Positions 12,601 to 18,600 of a stretch of DNA of 36,519 nt are shown here, piece after piece; the first letter of the stretch is position 1, and every line of letters starts with the position of its first letter. The translations under genes were made by a program, and so were the position numbers. The notes under the pieces are model-generated. The model did no database searches. It had not been told where the DNA came from and saw only the letters and a program-made list of their open reading frames with translations. Source of the stretch: Novosphingobium sp. (GTDB lineage Bacteria; Pseudomonadota; Alphaproteobacteria; Sphingomonadales; Sphingomonadaceae); the NCBI RefSeq assembly GCF_019748365.1, contig NZ_JAIEPN010000002.1, positions 1-36,519 of the forward strand, given 5' to 3'.

Positions 12601-15600
12601 CATCATCTCGGGTTCGGGCACGTTCAACAAGGCGGGCACGGGCACGCTGACGCTGGGCGGCATCAACACGGCGGCGGCCAATTTCACCGGCACCGTCAAC
12701 GTGAATGCCGGGTCGCTGGTGCTCAACGGCCAGTTCGGCGATGTCATTGCCAACAGTGCCAACCTCAGCCTCGCCAATGGCGCGACGCTGGCCGGATCGG
12801 GCAGCTTTCTCGGCAATATTTCGCTGGGCGCCGGGGCCATATTCGCCCCGGGCAACAGCCCTGCGACGATCGCTATCGGTGGCAACCTGCTGCTCGATTC
12901 AGCCTCGGTGCTCAATTTCGAGCTTGCCCAGGCGGGTGTCGTCGGTGGCGGCACCAACGATCTCATCAGCGTCAGCGGCAACCTGACGCTCGACGGCACG
13001 CTCAATGTCGCCGCGCTGACCGGATTTGGCGAGGGCATCTATCGCCTGATCAACTATGGCGGCACATTGACCGACAATGGCCTGCTGGTCGGCACACGCC
13101 CTGATGGCTTCACGGCGTCGGTGATCACCAATATCGGAGGACAGGTCAGCGTCCAGTTCACGCTCGGCATCCCGACCGTGCTCTACTGGGACGGCACCGA
13201 CACCACCGCAGCGTCCAGCGCAATCACCGGCAATGGCGGATCGGGCACCTGGAACAGCACCAGCACCAACTGGACCTCGGCGCCCGGATTCTCGACCGCG
13301 TTCGGATGGAACAGCCAGACCGGCGTGTTCGCTGGCGCGGCAGGCGGGACGGTACAGGTCAGCGGAACCCAGGCGTTCCAGCAGCTTCGTTTCGAAACAG
13401 GCGGCTATGTGCTGAACACCGCACCTGGTGGCGGGGCGCTGGCGACCACCGGCGGCACCTCGGTCATCGACGTGTCGGCAGGCTTGGGCGCCACCATCAA
13501 TGCGCCGATCCAGGGGACCGCAGGTATCACCAAGGCGGGCGCGGGCACGCTGACGCTCGGCGGTTTCAACAGCTATGCGGGGCTTACCAGCATTGCAGCC
13601 GGCACGCTGGCGCTGAGCAGCGGCGGCACGATCGTCGGCGCGGTGGATAACGGTGCGAGCTTCGCCAATGCGGGCAACGTGAGGGGGCAGGTCACCAACC
13701 GGGCGAGCCTCACCTCGACCGGAAGGCTCGACGGCGGTCTGGTCAATGCCGCCACGGGCATAGCCAACCTGTCGGGCGTGTGGAACGGGGCGATTTCCAA
13801 CGCGGGAACGGTGAGGCTGTCAGGCCTGACCAGCGGCAACGTGGCGTTCAGCCAGCAGGGCAGCGGTTTGTTCGACCTGGCCGGATCGTTCGCTTCCATC
13901 GGTTCGCTCGCGGGCAGCGGGTCGGTGCAACTGGGCAGCGGCTTGCTTCAGCTGGGCCGCAGCAACGCCAGCACCAGTTTCGCAGGCGTTATCTCGGGCA
14001 GCGGCGGCCTCGAGAAGGAAGGCACGGGCACCTTCACGCTCACCGGTGCCAACAGCTTCACGGGCCGGACGCTGGTCAGCGGCGGAACGCTCGTCCTGGC
14101 TTCGGGAGCATCGCTGGCAGGCTCGGTGACCAACAATGCCGTGTTCACCAATGCCGGGACGGTCGCAAACGGAGTGATCAACAACGGTACGCTGGTGTCC
14201 ACGGGGTCGTTGAACGGCAGTCTGGTCAACAATGCTGGTGCAACCGCGAGCCTGTCGGGGGCATTTTCCGGCAATCTGATCAATCGCGGTACGGTAAACC
14301 TGACCGGAACCTTTATCGGTATCGGCGAACTGTCGCTGGCGACGGGCGCGGTCTTCAACCTGGGCGGCTTTGCCACCACCATCGGCAATCTGACCGGCGG
14401 CGGCGGCACGGTGGCTCTGGGCAGCGGGACGCTGACCCTGGGCAGCGGCACCGGCTCGCAGACCTTCGACGGCATGATCACCGGTTCCGGTGGCCTGACC
14501 AAGGTCAGCGCCAGCACCTTCTCGCTCTCGGGCGCGCAGGGCTATACGGGGCTGACCACGGTCAACGGAGGCACCTTGATCCTGGGCAGCAATGCCTCGC
14601 TGGCAGGCGGCGTGCTCAACAATGCAAGGTTCACGAACGCTGGTCGCGTTTCGGGCCTCGTTACCAACATCGCGACACTGGAATCAACGGGCGCGCTGAA
14701 CGCAGGGCTGGTCAATGCAACCGGAGCCAGCGCGCGAATCCGGGGTATCCTGGCAGGATCCGTCACCAATGCGGGCACGATCACGTTGACCGGCACGACC
14801 ACCGGCATCGGCGCGGTGACTCAGGAGGCGACGGGCACGTTCGATCTGGGCGGCTTCGGCACCAGCATCGGCAGCCTGGCGGGCAGCGGAGCCGTGATTC
14901 TGGGTGCGGTCCCGCTGACCACGGGCGGCGATAACGGCTCAAGCACCTTCGCAGGCACGGTCTCGGGCGACGGCGGCATCGTCAAGACCGGCACCGGCAC
15001 GTTCGTTCTTTCCGGCGCGAACAGCTATGCAGGCCTGACCACGGTCAGCCAGGGCGTGCTTTCGGTCCGCAACAATGCGGGCCTGGGCGGCAATGCTGCG
15101 GGCACCGTGGTCGATGCGGGGGCTGCGCTCGAGCTGCAGGGCGGCATCACCCTCACCGGCGAGGCGCTGACGATCAACGGCACCGGCGTGAACGGCGCGG
15201 GCGCGCTGCGCAACGTGGCGGACAACAACATCTGGGCAGGCACCGTCACCCTGGGATCGGACAGCCTGATCGCCGCCGATGCAGGCCGCCTCGACATCGA
15301 CCTGCTCGCAGGCACCAGCCAGGCGCTTGCCACCGGCGGCGCAGGCCTGATCGGCCTCGCCAATGCGAACACGACCGGCGCGCTCACCGTGACCGGCGGC
15401 AATCTGGCGCTGTTCGGCAGCGGAAACTTTGCCGGCGGCGTGAATGTCAACGCGGGCAACCTGTTCCTGCAAGGCGGCAGCAGCGTCAATGACGCGGCGG
15501 CGGTCACGCTGGGCACCGGCAACCTGATCGTTGCGGTGTCGGAAACCATCGGTTCGCTGGCTGGCACGGGCGGCACGGTGCAGATCGATGCTGGCCAGAC

Positions 15601-18600
15601 GCTGACGCTGGGCGGAAGCGATGCGTCGACCAGCTTCGGCGGCGTCATCTTCAACACCGGCAATCTCGCCAAGCAGGGCAGCGGCGCGTTCACCGTCACC
15701 GGCACGCTGGCGCATACGGGAACCACGACGATCACCGGCGGCACCTTGCTGTCGGGCGCGGCGAACATCTGGCAGGGCAATGGCCTGGTCACAATCGGCA
15801 CCGGCGGCACGCTCGACCTGGGCGGTTTCGACCAGTCGATCGCGGCGATCAGCCTGGCGGGCGGCACGCTCGCCAATGGTGCGCTGACCGGCAGCATCAG
15901 CACGAGCGGCGGCACCATCCGCGACATTACCGGCGCTGCCAATTCACTGCGGGCCACTGGGGGCACCACCACGCTCACCGGCGCGGGCAGCTTCGCGCAG
16001 GGCGTGACGCTGGCGGGCGGCGATGTCGTGCTGCAGGGGGCAGGGGCATCGATCGCCGATGCGGCGCTGGTCACGGTCAATACCGGTACCTTGTTCGTCA
16101 ATGTGGCTGAGACCATCGGCGCGCTGGCCGGCAGCGGCGGCCGCGTGCAGATCGCGCAGGGCCAGGCGCTCGTCACCGGTGGCAGCAATGCTAGCACCGC
16201 CTATGCGGGCGTGCTCGCCGGCAATGGCGCAGTGATCAAGACCGGCACCGGCACGTTCACGCTCTCGGGCGCGAACACGCTCACCGGTACGGTTACCGTC
16301 AATGCAGGCGTGCTGGCACTGGCCAGCGGCGGATCGCTGGCGGGCGCGGTGCAGAACGCCGCCGGGTTCAGCAATGCGGGCACGGTGGCGGGCCTCGTCA
16401 CCAACACCGGCACGCTGATCTCCACCGGCGTGCTCAATGGCGGTCTGGTGAATTCGGGCTCGGCGGGGCTTTCGGGCCAGCTGGGTGGCGCGGTGACCAA
16501 TAGCGGTCTCGTCCAGCTCCAGGGCACGCTGACCGGCATTACCGGCTTCAGCCAGACCGGCACCGGCACGTTCGATCTCGCGGGCTTCAGTACCTCGATC
16601 GGCAGCCTGTCGGGCGCAGGCAACGTGCTGCTGGGCAGTGCGACGCTGACCCTTGGCGGCAGCAACGCCTCCACCAGCTTTGCTGGCACGATCGGCGGCA
16701 CCGGCGGCCTCATCAAGTCCGGCACCGGCGGCTTCACGCTGACCTCGGGCCAGGCCTATACCGGCCTCACCACGATCAACGCTGGCCTGCTGACGGTGGC
16801 GGCGGGTGCGGGCCTCAGCGGATCGGTGCTGAACAACGCGAGTTTCGCCAGCTCGGGCTTGATCCTGGGATCGCTGACCAACAACGGCACCGCCACGCTT
16901 TCGGGCCAGGTCAGCGGCACGGTGGCCAACAATGCAGTAATCGCGCTGGACGGCCAGTTGGTCGTGCTCGGCCGCCTCACCCAGAATGCGGGTGGCAGCC
17001 TGAACCTTGCTGGCTTCAATGCCGGGCTGGGCAGCCTTGCGGGCACGGGCCCGATCGCGCTGGGCAGCGGCACGCTGGTGGTCGGTTCGGACAACAGTTC
17101 GTCGCTGTTCTCGGGCGTCATCTCGGGCAGCGGCGGCCTGCAGAAGGTGGGCAGTGGTACGCTCACGCTCACCGGCATCAACAGCTACACCGGCCTGACC
17201 CTGGTCAACGCAGGCACGCTGGTGATCGGCGAAGGCGCGAGCGTCGGTGGCACGCCGAGCGGCATTGCGGCGACGGTGGCAGCACCTTCCGTGCTTGCCG
17301 CGCCGGTCGCAAATGCCGCTTCGGGCCCGATCGCAGCCGAGCAGACCAGCATGCCTGCGGCGGTCACGTCGCTGGCGGTCGAGCAGACCAGCATGCCGGC
17401 TACGGTCACCGCGCTTGCAGCCGAAACCGCCTCCACCGTCAGTGCCTCGCTCGCATCGCGTGCGGGCATGATGGTCGACAATATTTCGATCTCCGGCGGC
17501 CCGACCCCGGCGAGCCTGACCTCGAGCGCCGAGCGTCTGCCGCTGGCGGGCGGCGTCTCGTCCGGACCCGAGCGGGTCGATCTGTTCGGCGATTCCACAT
17601 CGGGTGCGGTCTCGGCCGACCTCCCGGTCGTGACACTCGGCGAAGCGCCGCAGACGCTGGCGGCGACCACCGCAACACCGGCAACCGCATCGGCGTCGGG
17701 CCGTCTGGGCCTGGTGTCCGATCTCAGCAACGGCATGGGCACCGCAAGGCTCGATGGCGCGCTGGTCGCCGGCACCGAGTCGGCCAGCCCGGTGGCGGCC
17801 TCGCTGGGCGATCCGATCGCACCGGTCGCTGCGGCGGGCGAGACGGCCTTTGCCGGTCCGCTCAGCCCCGCGGTGATCGCAGGCAGCGTGCTCAACAACG
17901 CCAATCTGATCAACAACGGCTCGATCCTGGGCCAGCTGGTCAATTCGGCGGGCGCGACCGCCGTGAACAATGGCGTGATCCGGGGCCTGGTGATCAATGC
18001 GGGCACCTTCACCTCAACCGGAACGCTCTCGGGCGGCCTGTCGAACAGCGGCACCGCGCGGATCAGCGGCACGCTGACCGGCGACGTGCTCAACAGCGGC
18101 AGCATCACGCTCACCGGCATCACCAGCGGCATCGCGGTGTTCCAGCAGGCGGCGACCGGCAGCCTCAACCTTGCCGGGTTCGACACCACGCTGGGCGTGC
18201 TGTCGGGTGCGGGCACGATCACGCTGGGCAGCGCGCGGCTCACCACCGGCACCAACGGCGTGAACTCGCTGTTCAGCGGGGTCATTTCGGGCACCGGCGC
18301 GCTGACCAAGACGGGCACCGGCGGGCTGATCCTCGATGGTGAGAACAGCTATTCGGGCGGCACCACCATCGCTGGCGGCGTCTTGCAGCTGGGCAATGGC
18401 GGCGCCACCGGATCGATCATCGGGCCGGTGCTGAACAACGGGACGCTGATCATCAACCGCAGCAACGCCTATACCTTCGCGGGCGTCATCAGCGGCACCG
18501 GCATGTTCGTCCAGGCGGGCAGCGGTACCACGACGCTGACCGGGGCAAACAGCTATACCGGCGGCACGCTGATCTCCGCTGGCCGTCTGATCGGCTCGAC

